Notes under the pieces: model-generated
Database searches by the model: none
Told to the model about the DNA's origin: nothing
The model's input: only the letters and a program-made list of their open reading frames with translations
Part shown: in pieces, positions 35,906-47,222 of the stretch
Numbering within the stretch: the first letter of the stretch is position 1
Layout: every line of letters starts with the position of its first letter
Assembly: GCA_003988855.1 (NCBI GenBank)
Contig: QYAI01000054.1
Coordinates: 1-64,000, forward strand
Direction of reading: 5' to 3'
DNA: 64,000 bases
From: Arachnopeziza araneosa
Lineage: Eukaryota > Ascomycota > Leotiomycetes > Helotiales > Arachnopezizaceae
Made by a program: the position numbers and the translations under genes

Positions 35906-37958
35906 ATGAGACTGTCGATATCTGGCATAGCCCTTTGGCATGCCCTTCTTTGCCTCCCTAGTTCTTTAGCCTTTACTCAACTTCCAATCTTCAATCATGA
36001 TGATCCCGTACCAACAAGCGCCTGGAATCTCAACTTTTCCTCTTCAGCACCTCATTATATTGCTTCTGTCTACGGCCTTCTCCAGCAATGGCCAAATACC
36101 TTCTTTCCAAACGGACACAGCATAGTACCTTGTGAAGTTCCGCCTTTTACGAAATTGTACCATGGGCGAATGGATGAGGATCTACCTCCAAGTCCAGAAT
36201 GGGTCGCTTTTGATATGTGAGAATGATTTTCGATTGTGCCGTAACTCTGCTGATCTGTAAAGTGCCATGTCCTATGGAATAATGGGCTCTTCGAGAAATT
36301 CCCATATGTTAACTTACCAAACTACTCGGCCTGCGAAATGTATCTACTTTGATGGCGAATCTGCGAGTCTGTTTGGGACTGGACAGTTGGATGCGCAAAT
36401 GCTTCACATCTATGGGAACACGAGTGGGCCACTTGAAAGAGGCTGGGGGCTATGGGACGAGTACGGCCGGGCCAATGGTCTATGCAAATGGCTTCGAGAA
36501 CAGAAGTTGGGAGGCCTTGGATGGGGGTATGAAGGAATTGTTAGGATGAATGCTGGATTCGAGATGATCTGGTGTAATTTTACGAGTCCCTCGATCCGCT
36601 TGATCTCGCATCTGAATGTTACTGCCCCTCTTCTTCCGCCGTTGCAGGAAATGATTACCAAGGCAGACACGCCAACTTCACTCTTTCCTCTTCCACCAAC
36701 TTCAACTAGCTCTACTACATCTATCGTTTCATCAGCCCTTCCTCGTCCTCCCTTGGATTGGTCTCAAATGATGAGAGAACCTTTTATCACAAGTCAGACT
36801 TACCAATGGTTTTTAAGTAGCACTTTACACTATGGATCTTCTGGAGAGGGTCCAGGACGTGGAGAATCTCGGATCAAACTGTCTACTTGTGGCTTTCTCA
36901 GCTACTATGACCCAATATTTGCCAGCCAAGCTATTCCTCGGGTTTCAGAGGAACGGAGAAAACTCAACCTGACGTCAGATGGATTCTGGACTGGCCCAGG
37001 AAATAACGGAACAAGACCATACGCTTTGCAAATGTTGGCTCGACGGCGAAGGCTGCATATTCTGGATAAGGTCTCGACTTCTGATGCTGCGATCATGAGA
37101 AAGAAATCAGAAAATCTCCTTCGAGCTTCTCTTGAGCCATATTACAGCAACTGCAGTGGTGTTGACTGGTATGTTTTGACGAATGGCGTTGTTCAAGATT
37201 ATGCGGATCCTATGTTCAGATTTCTTAAAACCCTGGAGCAGTACGGAAATTCGACTTCAAGCAACAAGACAATGCTTAGAGATTGGATGTGGAATGTCCG
37301 TTTACAGGCTCATACGTTCTTACTGCCATTTATGGAATATCCAGATGTAAATGATAATGGACAAGATTGGAAGCGTGATTCCGAACACTTTCAAGATGTC
37401 TACTCTCGTTGTCGCTATCAACACACACGTCTGCTTCAACCGAGTGAGGGTGTATTTCTTGGTGCTGAGGAATCCCTTCTGAGATGGGCTGTGGAAGAGA
37501 CTCAAGGCTCAATCTGCTCTGTATTAGTTGACATTAGTTTCGCGATTGAAGCGCTCTGGTCATCGAAGTTCAACCAGGCGACTGTCAACTTTCTTGACTC
37601 ACAAACTGCACGAATTCTGAAAAAGGAAGTTTGTCGGTGGAAAGAAGGGATTGAAGAGCTCATGGCCTGGCTAGGATGGGTTGGGGAATGGACAGCTTGT
37701 AAGGAGAAATGTGATTGGGATGAGACTTGCTATATCCCCATGTGGCCTGTAATTCCTTGGGGTGGTGGCCGCAGACGACCGCCTGGTAATGGCACTTGGC
37801 CTGGAAAGGGAACTTTCACAAGCTTCCCACCATATGGCTTTCCTGGCAATGGCACACAGCCTCGGCGTAGGTTCAATCCTTGGGGTGACAGTGAAGCTGA
37901 TCTTTGGCAACCCAAATGTACGAAGTTGGATTTTTTCCTAACTGGGAAACGAACTTGA
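35906..37958 (+). CDS. Secreted glycoprotein of unknown function
   Basis: Two exons, 35906-36216 and 36263-37958, give 668 aa. I do not recognise a named family. The first about 23 residues (MRLSISGIALWHALLCLPSS) form a signal peptide. A conserved-looking block follows the intron: TTRPAKCIYFDGESASLFGT then GWGLWDEYGRANGLCKWLRE and NAGFEMIWCNF. Many N-glycosylation sequons are present, and Cys residues are spread as in an extracellular fold. The last 100 residues include CKEKCDWDETCYIPMW and a Gly/Pro/Arg-rich stretch with repeated NGT sequons, ending LFFLTGKRT-like without a clear GPI signal or transmembrane helix. The ATG at 35906 was chosen because it begins the signal peptide; an in-frame codon upstream is not an ATG context. 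Confidence 0.8.
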
Positions 37959-39392
37959 ACTTGAACTTGTTGAAAGGGCAGATGGTCTCTTGGTATAAAT
38001 ATTTTTTTTAGATGCAACTAAGTAGAAAGCTCTAGCTATTTGTGTAAGTTTATGTTGCATAAAGTTCGCTAGGCTGTGAGGAAGCACCTCCGAACAAACC
38101 GCTAGTCAATAGCAAACTATTCAAGATAGTGTCCAAATTCTGAATAGAGACTAAGTGAGGTTCCAACCATGTAGGCGTTTGTGAAATAAATTACGATCTC
38201 TAAAACTTCTTAATGGTTTCAAGCTCTATTAATAGGGCTAGTCTATCATTTTAAAAGCCGTTCGCTGCGCAATCTTGTGACCTGACTTGAGATTAGCGCA
38301 GTCTTGCAAGAGCGATGTCCTCATATCAGAGTCGAAATATCTCAGTATGGTAGTATAGAACTAATTGGCAGCCCAACAATTGTGTACAAGATAGTAACAA
38401 CTCCCCATTAAAGCTGAATAACAGAGTCGCTTCACATCAGATCCCGAAATGATCCCGGATCCTCGGCGCGCCGCCCACCATAGATATATATAATTAAATA
38501 AGCCAGTGCATTTCCACGCCAAGAACCTCTTTAGCTTAATGGTAAACACCACCTTTCGCAAGGAGCCCTAACAACGACAAACAAATAAACGAAGAAACCC
38601 GGGCGGGAGGGGGTTTTGGTTTACTCTAAAGTCTTCACTGACCCGGAGGTTTTCTTTTGCCATTTTCGCCTTCGGGTGCAATGTCATGAAGAGGCTGGTT
38701 CTTTTTTTCTCCTTCGAGACGCGATAGAACGTGTTTCTTGTGGCATTTTTGGAATCGAGGAACACACCAGGTCATTCTGTTCCCGTTTTTTTACTTCTGA
38801 TTCTGTGGGAGGAAATCAAATCAACATTTAGTCATATCATCTCTTCCTCTTCGTAACCTTGTTTCCTTGGACTTACTTTCTACTAAAATGGGTACTATTG
38901 TCCTCTATCTTCCGTGGCTAGCTCGCTTGTTCAAAAAGGGGGGCAGGCATTCCACCCACGCTTAATTATATCTAACCTGATAATACAAAACTCCTTCTAT
39001 TTCTACAAACTACTTTTTTGCTTCTATTTACAAGCCATTGGTTTTTGAAATGCTAGAAAACTCTTGTTTGGATCGATTGGGCTTCGATCTTACTTTCGTA
39101 GGCGTGACTATTGTGCACGCTGAAAGTTGTGCAGATTAGATTGTTGGGTTTAAATATTTCCCTTCATAGTCCAATTTCGGTCTTGCCCTTGAATTTTATC
39201 ATTTTTGCAAGATGAGATACTGAAGTGACACTATGTTTACTTTATGAAAGGGGAAGCGAAACCTAAATTCTGGACAGCCTTATTCGCAAGGCTGCCAAAA
39301 TCGTATGACGACTGGAGAACCAACAAACTCTATATCTACAAACAATGCGGTTCAATTGACAGCGTTACTGTGCTCTGTCATTCTAGCTCAAG
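37959..39392. other. Intergenic, 1.4 kb
   Basis: No gene supported. A tRNA A-box-like TAGCTTAATGG at about 38532 has no matching B box or cloverleaf. T-rich tracts lie near 38.7-39.0 kb. Confidence 0.45.
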
Positions 39393-40063
39393 ATGGGCTC
39401 CTCATCATCGAAAGCAGCTTCTAAAACAGTCACAGTCTCTGCCACAAAGACTGCTCGCAAATATCCTACACACCCTCTTCCTACCACCCCAAAGCTCTCG
39501 AATCTCAAACCTAAATCAACTACAGTGGGACCAGCAGTCCCTCCGCCTTCTCGTGCTGCATCCGCTAAAGACTACGGTGGCTCCTCTTCCCCCCTCTAAA
39601 TCAATGAAAAAGAGAACGAAACGATCGATCCTAACTAGTCTCAGGAATCGAGCGCGACGCTGAAGACCAAAAACTAGACCCTGTTCTACATGCACGACTC
39701 CAAGAACTCGGCCCAGTATCCCCCGCACCCGCACCAAAACTGACCTTCTACCCATCCATTGCGCCCCAACCTCAACCCTCCTCCTTCAAACCCGAGCCTT
39801 ACTTCGTCCCTCAGTCCAACAACCCTGCCGTTTCCCTCCTCACAGCTCGTTACCGAATCGCGGAGGCAGCGGAAAACGAGTTTGCGAACACCGGGAAGAG
39901 GGGCGTGGAGGGGAGGCGGTTCCTTGACGTGGGGACGATCAGGAGGGCTCTGGAGATGAGGGAGAGGGGCTTGAGTGGCGGGGAGATCGAGAAGAGACTT
40001 GGATTGGCGGAGGGAGTCGTGAGAGTCCTAGGGAAGAGCGGAGTCATTGGTGCCGGGGAATGA
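39393..40063 (+). CDS. Small HTH protein with predicted N-myristoylation signal
   Basis: Exons 39393-39576 and 39645-40063 give 200 aa. The N-terminus MGSSSSKAASK fits the N-myristoyltransferase consensus (Gly2, Ser6, Lys7). Residues about 12-60 are basic, Thr/Ser/Pro-rich and likely disordered. The C-terminal half has conserved-looking blocks LDPVLHARLQELGPVSP, LLTARYRIAEAAENEF, FLDVGTIRRALEMRERGLSG and EIEKRLGLAEGVVRVLGKSG; the last two form a helix-turn-helix-like region. The intron could end at either of two AGs that keep frame; I chose the one nine bases beyond the CTAAC branch site. Function is unknown; membrane attachment is inferred from the acylation motif. Confidence 0.8.
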
Positions 40064-40762
40064 TGGGATGAATGGCGAGAAGAAGCTATTGGATAGATGA
40101 TCTGGACTTGATGTGAAGAAAAGTCGGTCAAGGTGGACAGGTTGGAAGAGTCACTCCAATTAGTGGCCAAGATCAAATACCGCTAGCCGGATATTGTATC
40201 AAAAAGAAAGAGGAATTTGGACCACCGAAAGTTGAGGAAAACCAACTTTGCTAAGGAAAGCGGATATCTGTTAGATCAGTTTGAGATCTATATTATAAAG
40301 CCTAGGCTCTCTCAATTGTGCATGATCCTCGAGAAATAAGCAATTAAACGAATTTGTTATTCATATTATGCTAAATTGTGGGATGCTGAATACCTCTCAA
40401 GCTCCATAGCTATGTCATAAAGCTGCAACGACAAACAAGCGACATTTGAGTACGCACGTTTCCTTGCATCTAGTTTGAATGGCTGTATTTGGTCATTATT
40501 CAATCTAGGCATAAAACCTGGCAACCCGTACTCTTGCACAAACAGACCTAAGGCAAACTTGGAATACTGTTATCTCTGAAAAAGTGATTATATTGTTATT
40601 GGTGTATGTTAACACAAATCTTTCTACCCGTGGTATAGAAACCCAGTTTATATTCCCTTCTCCCTAAAGCAACGCAAACGCAACGCAGTGTCATTAAAGC
40701 AAGTCCCTTCCCCTTCCAGCCTGTATAATGGGAGACCCTGCAGTCAAACTGGTCTTAATTCT
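40064..40762. other. Convergent intergenic region
   Basis: The HTH gene and the SDR gene point at each other, so this 700 bp holds both 3' ends. It is AT-rich with no other signal seen. Confidence 0.55.
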
Positions 40763-41858
40763 CTACCAAGCAGCATGGCCCCCATCCATTCTCAGATCAG
40801 ATCCTGTCATGAAGCTACTCGCATCACTTAGTAGAAAGACTGCTGCACCTCTGTACTCACCCGGCTTGCTCAATCTTCCTAGCATATTCTGCTTTGGCCA
40901 TTCGCGCTCTCTCTCGGGAAATTGAACGAACAGATTTTTCACCATGGCGGTCACGATATAGCCGGGAGAAATCGTGTTGACGCGGATACCATGTGCGCCC
41001 CATTCAGCAGCAAGGTTGCGACCAAGCTGGATAACTGCTGCTTTGGATGCGTTATAGGCTGGGCAAATCAGACCCTAGTTATATGTACTCAGTAAATGTC
41101 CACGTCATGACTCTTGGAACGAACCCTATTCGCAATAGTCCCACTCATACTGGCTATCATAACTATGCTTCCTCCATTCCTAAATTTGACCATCTGCTTT
41201 GCCGCCGCCTGTGCCGTCATAAAGCATCCCGTCACGTTGACGCTAAACATGGTATCTGCGTCCTTGGCTGTATAATCCAATGCCGGCGTTTCCTGTTGGA
41301 TACCCGCTGCAGCTATCAAGCCGTCAAGCCGTCCATGCTTATTGGCAATCTCCTCCACAATGGAATTTAACTGCTCGACATCGCGGACGTCAATACGCCG
41401 ATAGGAGAGGGAGGTGCCGAGTTCGGCCTCGGCGCGCTTTTGCACTCGAGCGAAATCTTCCGACGGAGTTTCCAAGCGGTCAAGTGCGTAAACTGTAGGT
41501 AATTTATTAGTAATCTGTTTATTTCGAAAGTGAAGTGCACACCTGTAGCTCCAGCTTCAAGAAGAGCTTCAGCTTGCACTAATCCCAAGCCTCTTGCAGC
41601 TCCAGAAACAAGGATGACTTTGTCAACCAGATTAAACTCAGGTAGTCGCTTGGTGGTATCGAGATCTGTTGGTGAGCTACCTTTTCCTAGAGCTGCTGCT
41701 CCGGCCTTGGTTCGTTCGGGAGCTAAGCGGATAGATGCTGGGTTGGCTCTTGAAGGGATGGAGGAGAACGCTCTAGAAAGGTTCCTGGGAGTTTGAAGTA
41801 GCAGCGAAGTAAGCGCCGAGCGTAACGCTACATGCGGGATGCGGCAGAGTCTATTCAT
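40763..41858 (-). CDS. Short-chain dehydrogenase/reductase, probably mitochondrial
   Basis: Three exons (41858-41543, 41492-41125, 41074-40763) give 331 aa. The classical SDR cofactor motif is SGAARGLG at residues 85-92, the structural motif is AAAGIQ in place of NNAG, the catalytic YNASK follows the second intron, and the C-terminal PGYIVTAM and MTGSDLRMDGG fit an NAD(P)-dependent oxidoreductase. The first about 38 residues (MNRLCRIPHVALRSALTSLL, then TPRNLSRAFSS) are Arg/Ser/Leu-rich without acids, a likely mitochondrial presequence. The frame is open further upstream to 41987, but this ATG starts the presequence. The substrate cannot be assigned; similar proteins are called D-arabinitol or sorbose reductases. 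Confidence 0.9.
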
Positions 41859-42078
41859 GGTGATAACTTGAAGACTAGTGTTGAGAGGAAAAGGTGATAC
41901 AGGAGAGGAAGGAAGAGAGGGAGAAAGTGCGTGTTCAAGCAGAGGGAGGAGACAATAAATACTTACTCCACCCTTTCCTATATTCACCTTGATAACTCCT
42001 TCCCAGGCACGTTATTAGAGGCTCCAACTTCCGAGCGGATTGCTGCTTCTATCGGCGCACAATGAGCCGTTCTAGACT

Positions 42079-42100
42079 CCCCTATCTTTCTTGATAGGGG
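42079..42100. repeat. 8-bp hairpin in the SDR upstream region
   Basis: CCCCTATC and GATAGGGG are separated by six bases, about 220 bp upstream of the SDR start. The role is unknown. Confidence 0.7.
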
Positions 42101-42309
42101 GGACTAATGCGAAGTGTACTTCAAAATCGACATTTGTGAGGCTGATCCACTCTTGAGCGTCAGAAGTTGCGCAACCCGGATTTGCCTTGAGAATCAGCTG
42201 TTGGAAGGGTTCAACGCGGGGTAGAAAGGTGCTGGAAGGGGTGGGGCTTTGATAGGGTCATTCATTCCCTGCTCTGGAGATGTCTCCTTCGAGTCTCATT
42301 TGTGCATTC

Positions 42310-43420
42310 GGTGGCACAAGCAAGCCAATCTATTTCGTTTGAGCTGAGACGGTGAGGAACGATGGCCATGTTGAGAAATGTCGTCCTCTGGTGGCTTAAG
42401 CAAGCTACACCAGCTCCCCGCCTTTCCCGCCTTTGGCGCCCAAAGAGTCTGGTTTGCCAGATTAGGAATCCCGCCGAGGATGGATAGGAGGAGAGCGTTG
42501 TCGAGTCCAACTGCTCGTGATGCTCTTCTGAACCGAGCAACTTGCGGCGAAGAAAGATGAGAAGGATGGAAAGAGGTAGATTGCTAGCTTTAAGTAAAAA
42601 GATTGACAGACATGCACCCTCTCTGTCCAATGACCAGATCTGTATGCGAGTTCATTTCAACCACATTGCAGGTGATGAGGCAGCTCTGTTTGGTTACCAA
42701 TTGCTTTTCTTCCGCCACATGGCAAGCAATTAACTTTCGGGTGAATTGATAGCGAGCTCTCGCCTGCTTGCATTTTCTCCATTGAGGATTTATATCTGCT
42801 GTGGTGATCAGAAATGTGAAGTGTTTGATAGCTCTCCGCGACGGCCCTCATCGACGCTCTGGATGAAAGTGTATCCTTTCACACATGAATACCAAGTCCA
42901 ATTCGACATCATTACCAAGTAGTAGCCAATCCATGACCACTGCTCTTCTTCTCTCCGCTTCCCCAAACATTCCGTGATATATCGCTTGGATTCCTCCGTG
43001 ACCGGAGGATCAAACGTTTCGGCTAGACCATATAGATCAATTGAATCTATTCCCAAGGCGGCATGAATGCCGTCTTGATGGGATATCACTATTTTTCATA
43101 GGTTCACACTGTGCTCCAACGGCAAGACCAGAGGGCCGATTGTGAAGAGATTGTCCGCAAGTGAAAAGTGTTCAACTTCTCAAAATTCTTCAGTCGCGTA
43201 GCTGCAGAAATTACCTAAGGTCTTGCTCTAAAGTCAGAAGGGCCAATTAAGTATGAAGACATTGTCATTCGATCAGTCAACCTACGTGTGTTCCTTACCC
43301 AGTTTTCAATCGTCGAACCCTTGTTTGGTCTCTTCCTCAATAGCCCAGTATGAGATGCGAGGTTCGAAAGTCGCAGACCAGATTGCGCATTGAAGCTCCG
43401 CTGGAAGCAACGCACAGCAT
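42310..43420 (-). pseudogene. Possible degraded multi-exon gene of unknown family
   Basis: On the minus strand several consecutive stretches read like protein but lie in different frames and lack a common start. These are CAIWSATFEPRISYWAIEEE (about 43387-43322), VISHQDGIHAALGIDSIDLY plus VTEESKRYITECLGKRREEE (about 43092-42808), KLIACHVAEEKQLVTKQSCL (about 42740-42670), and RRASRAVGLDNALLLSILGG plus LANQTLWAPKAGKAG (about 42520-42440). Some possible GT-AG borders exist, but I could not build one intact frame. It is either a decayed gene or a real gene whose structure I failed to solve. No family is recognised. Confidence 0.3.
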
Positions 43421-43912
43421 ACTTACGATGATTCGGGAGAGCTATTGTCAACCACAATTCCGTAGGTTATGGTGTCAGAAAGGTTGATGCAATCAATTGT
43501 CCTTCAATTATACGACAATGTTACAGGACCCGGCGTCGAATTAAAAGCAGCTCATCAACTTGCAGAAACCACTATAAAATGGCAGATTGCCGATTTGACA
43601 AATGGTGATCGCTTGGTTCGGAGAAATCGATCTCAGGTAAAAATAGGCAGCTTTGAAACGTCAATTCTGAATCCAACAGGGCTGTGATACGCATAGGCTT
43701 AGCCACCTTAAGCGGATTTGAATCCCGTACCAGCTGCGGCGTGGCACCATTGTATCACTTCGTCCTTCTATTCCATCAATTAGTTATAAACCTTCAAGAA
43801 AAACCAAATCTTGCCCTTTTCCTTACTTTTCCCTTCTAAACAAACCGAAAGGCGCAGGGCAGCACGGACAACTTCGCGCGTCTAAGATTACGAGGCTGGG
43901 CAAGGCTGAGAC

Positions 43913-44443
43913 ATGGCCAACAACATCCCGCCCGACCATCCCGCTGCATCACCACAGAGACCGCAGATATCGATTGACACCAGCGCTTCATATCGAGACG
44001 AAGTTGAACATGGTGGATGCGAAGAACTATACGAGGAAGAACATGACGAAAATGAACCACCCAAATACCAGCCCATGTTCGAATATCTTCGCCAACGCTC
44101 TGCGTCATATCCACCTCCTCAGATCCTAAATTCACACTCAATACAAGAGCCCTACCGCGATGAGCCATTCGTCGTTGCTATAGACTCAGATCAATCCTCA
44201 TATTCAGACAGCGAGTCTGAGGAGCCACCCCCACCATCTTATGAGCACCTCTGCCAGCAAAATGAAATCGAGCTGAGGGTTCTGATGAACGAGTTCGACA
44301 TTGATGGGACACCTGTTGAGCAGACAGAAGAACTAGTAAAATGGGTCGTAGCAATGTTGCTAGTAGGATTGACAGTTGCAGGAATAGGAACAGCCTTTAA
44401 TTGGGGAAGAGAAAGGGGCTGTGGCTGGGGTGGAGGATGCTAG
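43913..44443 (+). CDS. Small PPxY protein with C-terminal membrane anchor
   Basis: Intron-less, 176 aa, from the ATG of MANNIPPDHP. The N-terminal 130 residues are acidic, Pro/Ser-rich and probably disordered. Two PPxY motifs are present, EPPKYQP near residue 49 and PPPPSYEHL near residue 104, which bind WW domains such as those of the Rsp5/Nedd4 ubiquitin ligase. One hydrophobic helix (WVVAMLLVGLTVAGIGTAF) follows near residues 145-163, then a short Gly/Trp/Cys tail ending in Cys. The layout suggests a single-pass, cytosol-facing adaptor. No homologue is recognised. The gene at 57535-58027 has the same plan. Confidence 0.65.
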   Translation: MANNIPPDHPAASPQRPQISIDTSASYRDEVEHGGCEELYEEEHDENEPPKYQPMFEYLRQRSASYPPPQILNSHSIQEPYRDEPFVVAIDSDQSSYSDSESEEPPPPSYEHLCQQNEIELRVLMNEFDIDGTPVEQTEELVKWVVAMLLVGLTVAGIGTAFNWGRERGCGWGGGC

Positions 44444-45169
44444 GTGATATTGTGTGAGAGACGGAGGACTTTTGAATTATCGATACGATTATTACGCACT
44501 GCATGGCAAATTAGGTGGCGTTAGGACTGGAGTTTAGCATTGGGATTCCGCAAATCAGTTGTCTAAAGAGATAACTTGTTGTCGGGAGGCGGTAATCTGT
44601 TCGACATGAGGGTTGCGTATACGTCTATAGCAACAGTCTTATCTAGATGAGAATGAAATTCTGCCGAAATGGTTTAAAAATCTCGAAAACTTCGAAACTT
44701 GCTACAGCTCTCAGATAGTCAAGGCCCAGGGAGACACGGTCGCAAGAGTCGTAGATCATAGTTACAGGTTGTTTAACCAGAGCAGGACAGGATTTATGAT
44801 AAAACAACAAGGTTGGAGTAAAGAATCGTTTTATTTGGCAGGTCATAACTCTTGTTCGCTGTTTCAATACGACTTTGTCCTGGGTTTAACTTTGTCTTGT
44901 CGGAAGCACTTCCCTGATTAGCTCTAGGTGCAGCTTGGAGCTCAAGCCCATCCCGATAACATCAACCTTCTCTTTCGTTATCAACCCCACCCCAACAGAG
45001 GTACCTTGATTTTTGTCGCCCCAATGTAGAAGCATGAACATCCCACTCTGGCATACATATCTTGTCCTCCCATTCTTGAAGAAGTATTTAATGTAGACAA
45101 TTTATCAATTTACTATTCTATTTTACACTTCAAGTATCATCTCTTCAGAAGATCAACGGAGAGCTTAAA
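44444..45169. other. Intergenic, amidase promoter side
   Basis: About 730 bp. No gene seen; the last part is the 5' flank of the amidase gene. Confidence 0.5.
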
Positions 45170-47222
45170 ATGGCGGCAAAAGTGACAATAGATTCTGGCG
45201 CAAGCTGGCAAGAGGTAGCAGCAGACCGACAAAAACATCGAGATGCCACAATTGCAGCAATTAAACCGCCACTGCCGGAGATTAAGGAAATTCCGCTGAA
45301 CACTATAGGACTCGCAAAACACATTCTTACACCGGAAGAGCTTAAGATTACGGAGAGCTTGGTAGAAGAGCTGATTCTTCAACTTGAGAAAGGAGAAATC
45401 AGTTGTGTAACAGTCACCAAGGCATTCCTACGACGGGCTGCCCTCGCTCAAAAAGCTGTCAGTCTTTGCCTGAAAATGCGACACCACTGACAGTACCCTT
45501 TAGACAAATTGCGTCACTGAACTTCTCCCTGTCCAAGCTCTTGAACGCGCGGAATACCTCGACAAATACTTGAAAGATCATGGAATGCCAGTCGGGCCTC
45601 TACATGGCATTCCGATCAGTGTAAAAGAGCATATTGGTATGAGGGGTTTGGATCTCAATGGCGGATTCGTTGCTTGGGTTGGAACAGTAGCAGAGGATGA
45701 TGCCCACATCTTGAAGATATTGTGGAAAGCTGGTGCTGTTTTCTACGTAAGAACGACGCAACCGCAAACATTGATGCATCTGGAGACCAGTTCGAATCTT
45801 TATGGGTGGGTTGAGAATGTTGAGGTAGACTCGGATACTAGGCTAACTACAAGAAGAGTTACGACCAACCCGTTCAATACATCGCTGACAGCTGGTGGCT
45901 CTTCAGGTGGAGAGGGTGCCATTGTTGGCTTTCGAGGAAGTTGTTTAGGTATTGGGACAGACATTGGTGGTTCGATTCGAAGCCCTGCTGCAAACAATGG
46001 TCAGTTCTATCTTTCTTGTGAAATTCTCTAAATTCGTACCAGGCATCTATGGGATGAAACCTACAACGGGCCGTCTTCCAATGAATGGCATGACTGCGAC
46101 AATGAGTGGCCAAGAACAAATCGTACCTACTGTTGGGCCTCTGTCCACGAGTCTGAAAGGCTGTAAGATTTTTATTAAAACACTGATAGATGCGAAGCCG
46201 TGGTTTACAGAACCTTCTCTTCTACCCTTTCCCTGGAAAGAAGAGGATCATTTCAAAGGCAGAAAATTAAAAATCGGAGTTCTCTGGGATGGTACGATAT
46301 CTTCCCTCCGTATCTCAGTAATTCCAGGGGCCAATTCTAAAGCCCTCTCTTGAGAGATATCTCAGAGCTTGGCTCACCGAACCCCAAAATATTCTTCGAT
46401 ACTAACACTGCGTTAGATGGTGTCGTCAAGCCGCATCCCCCAGTGACGCGAGCACTAAAACAGGTTGTGGAAAGGTTGAAGTCAGCAGGCAATGTTGAAA
46501 TAGTAGAGTGGACGCCCTACAAGCATGATCTGGCCTGGGAAATCATCGTTCGTTACTTTCCGTATCTTCAGTTTCTATTCTAAAACTCCAATAGGCAAAT
46601 CTGTACTTCGCCGATGGAGGTGCAGAAGAAACAGATGCCATCGAAAAATCTGGGGAGCCCTGGAGGCCTCTTTCAAGACACATTATTACCGATAATCCTC
46701 ATCGCGAACTTCACACTATCAACTCGGTCTGGGAAGCTACTTCACGGAGAGAGCAGTATCGTGCTGAGTATGCAGATCATTGGAACGAGACTGCGACATC
46801 TGCGGGGCCTCTTGGTGTACCAGAAGGTGTCGTTGACGTAATTCTTTGCCCAGTCGGCCCCGGAAGTGCGCCAAAAATCGACACTGCAAAATATTGGGGA
46901 TATACCTCTCAGTGGAATCTGCTAGATTACCCTGCATTGATATTCCCAGTGGACAAAGTCGACACTGCTAAAGATAGTGAGAAAGTAACATATGAGCCAA
47001 GGAATGAGAAGGACAAATTCAATTGGGATCTCTGGGAGAAATTCGGTGCCGAAGGTTATAAGGATGCACCCATAAGTCTGCAGTTCGTTGGTCGACGGTA
47101 AGTTTCATCTTCTTGATGATGAAATTGTGTTGATGGCGAGTAGATATGAGGACGAGAAGGTTGTTCAGGCCTTGGAAATGGTTACGAAGGAAATCGGATT
47201 ACCATTCGTGGATTACATCTGA
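45170..47222 (+). CDS. Amidase-signature hydrolase (acetamidase-like)
   Basis: Seven exons (45170-45457, 45504-45805, 45857-45999, 46043-46291, 46417-46547, 46595-47097, 47144-47222) total 564 aa. The Ser-cisSer-Lys triad of the amidase-signature family is complete: Lys137 in PISVKEHIG, Ser213 in TAGGSSGGEGA, and nucleophile Ser236 in GTDIGGSIRSPA. Other family blocks are HGMPVGPLHGIPIS, IYGMKPTTGRLP and PISLQFVGRRYEDEKV. Length matches fungal general amidases such as acetamidase AmdS (about 550). It should hydrolyse small amides to acids and ammonia in the cytosol, giving a nitrogen source; the natural substrate is unknown. The intron after residue 196 is in frame if retained partly, but splicing restores YGVTTNPFN. 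Confidence 0.93.

Larger units (their letters stand above)
41859..43912. other. Intergenic, 2 kb, with traces of coding sequence
   Basis: Holds the SDR promoter, including a short hairpin, and a minus-strand stretch with protein-like frames listed separately. A tRNA T-arm-like GGATTTGAATCCCG at 43713-43726 lacks the rest of a cloverleaf. Confidence 0.45.

Noticed and set aside
38525..38600. Possible tRNA with A-box-like TAGCTTAATGG
   Set aside because: No B box within the required distance, and the anticodon and acceptor stems do not pair.
43690..43740. T-arm-like GGATTTGAATCCCG followed by ACCAGCT
   Set aside because: No matching 5' acceptor AGCTGGT or D arm upstream; at most a degraded tRNA fragment.
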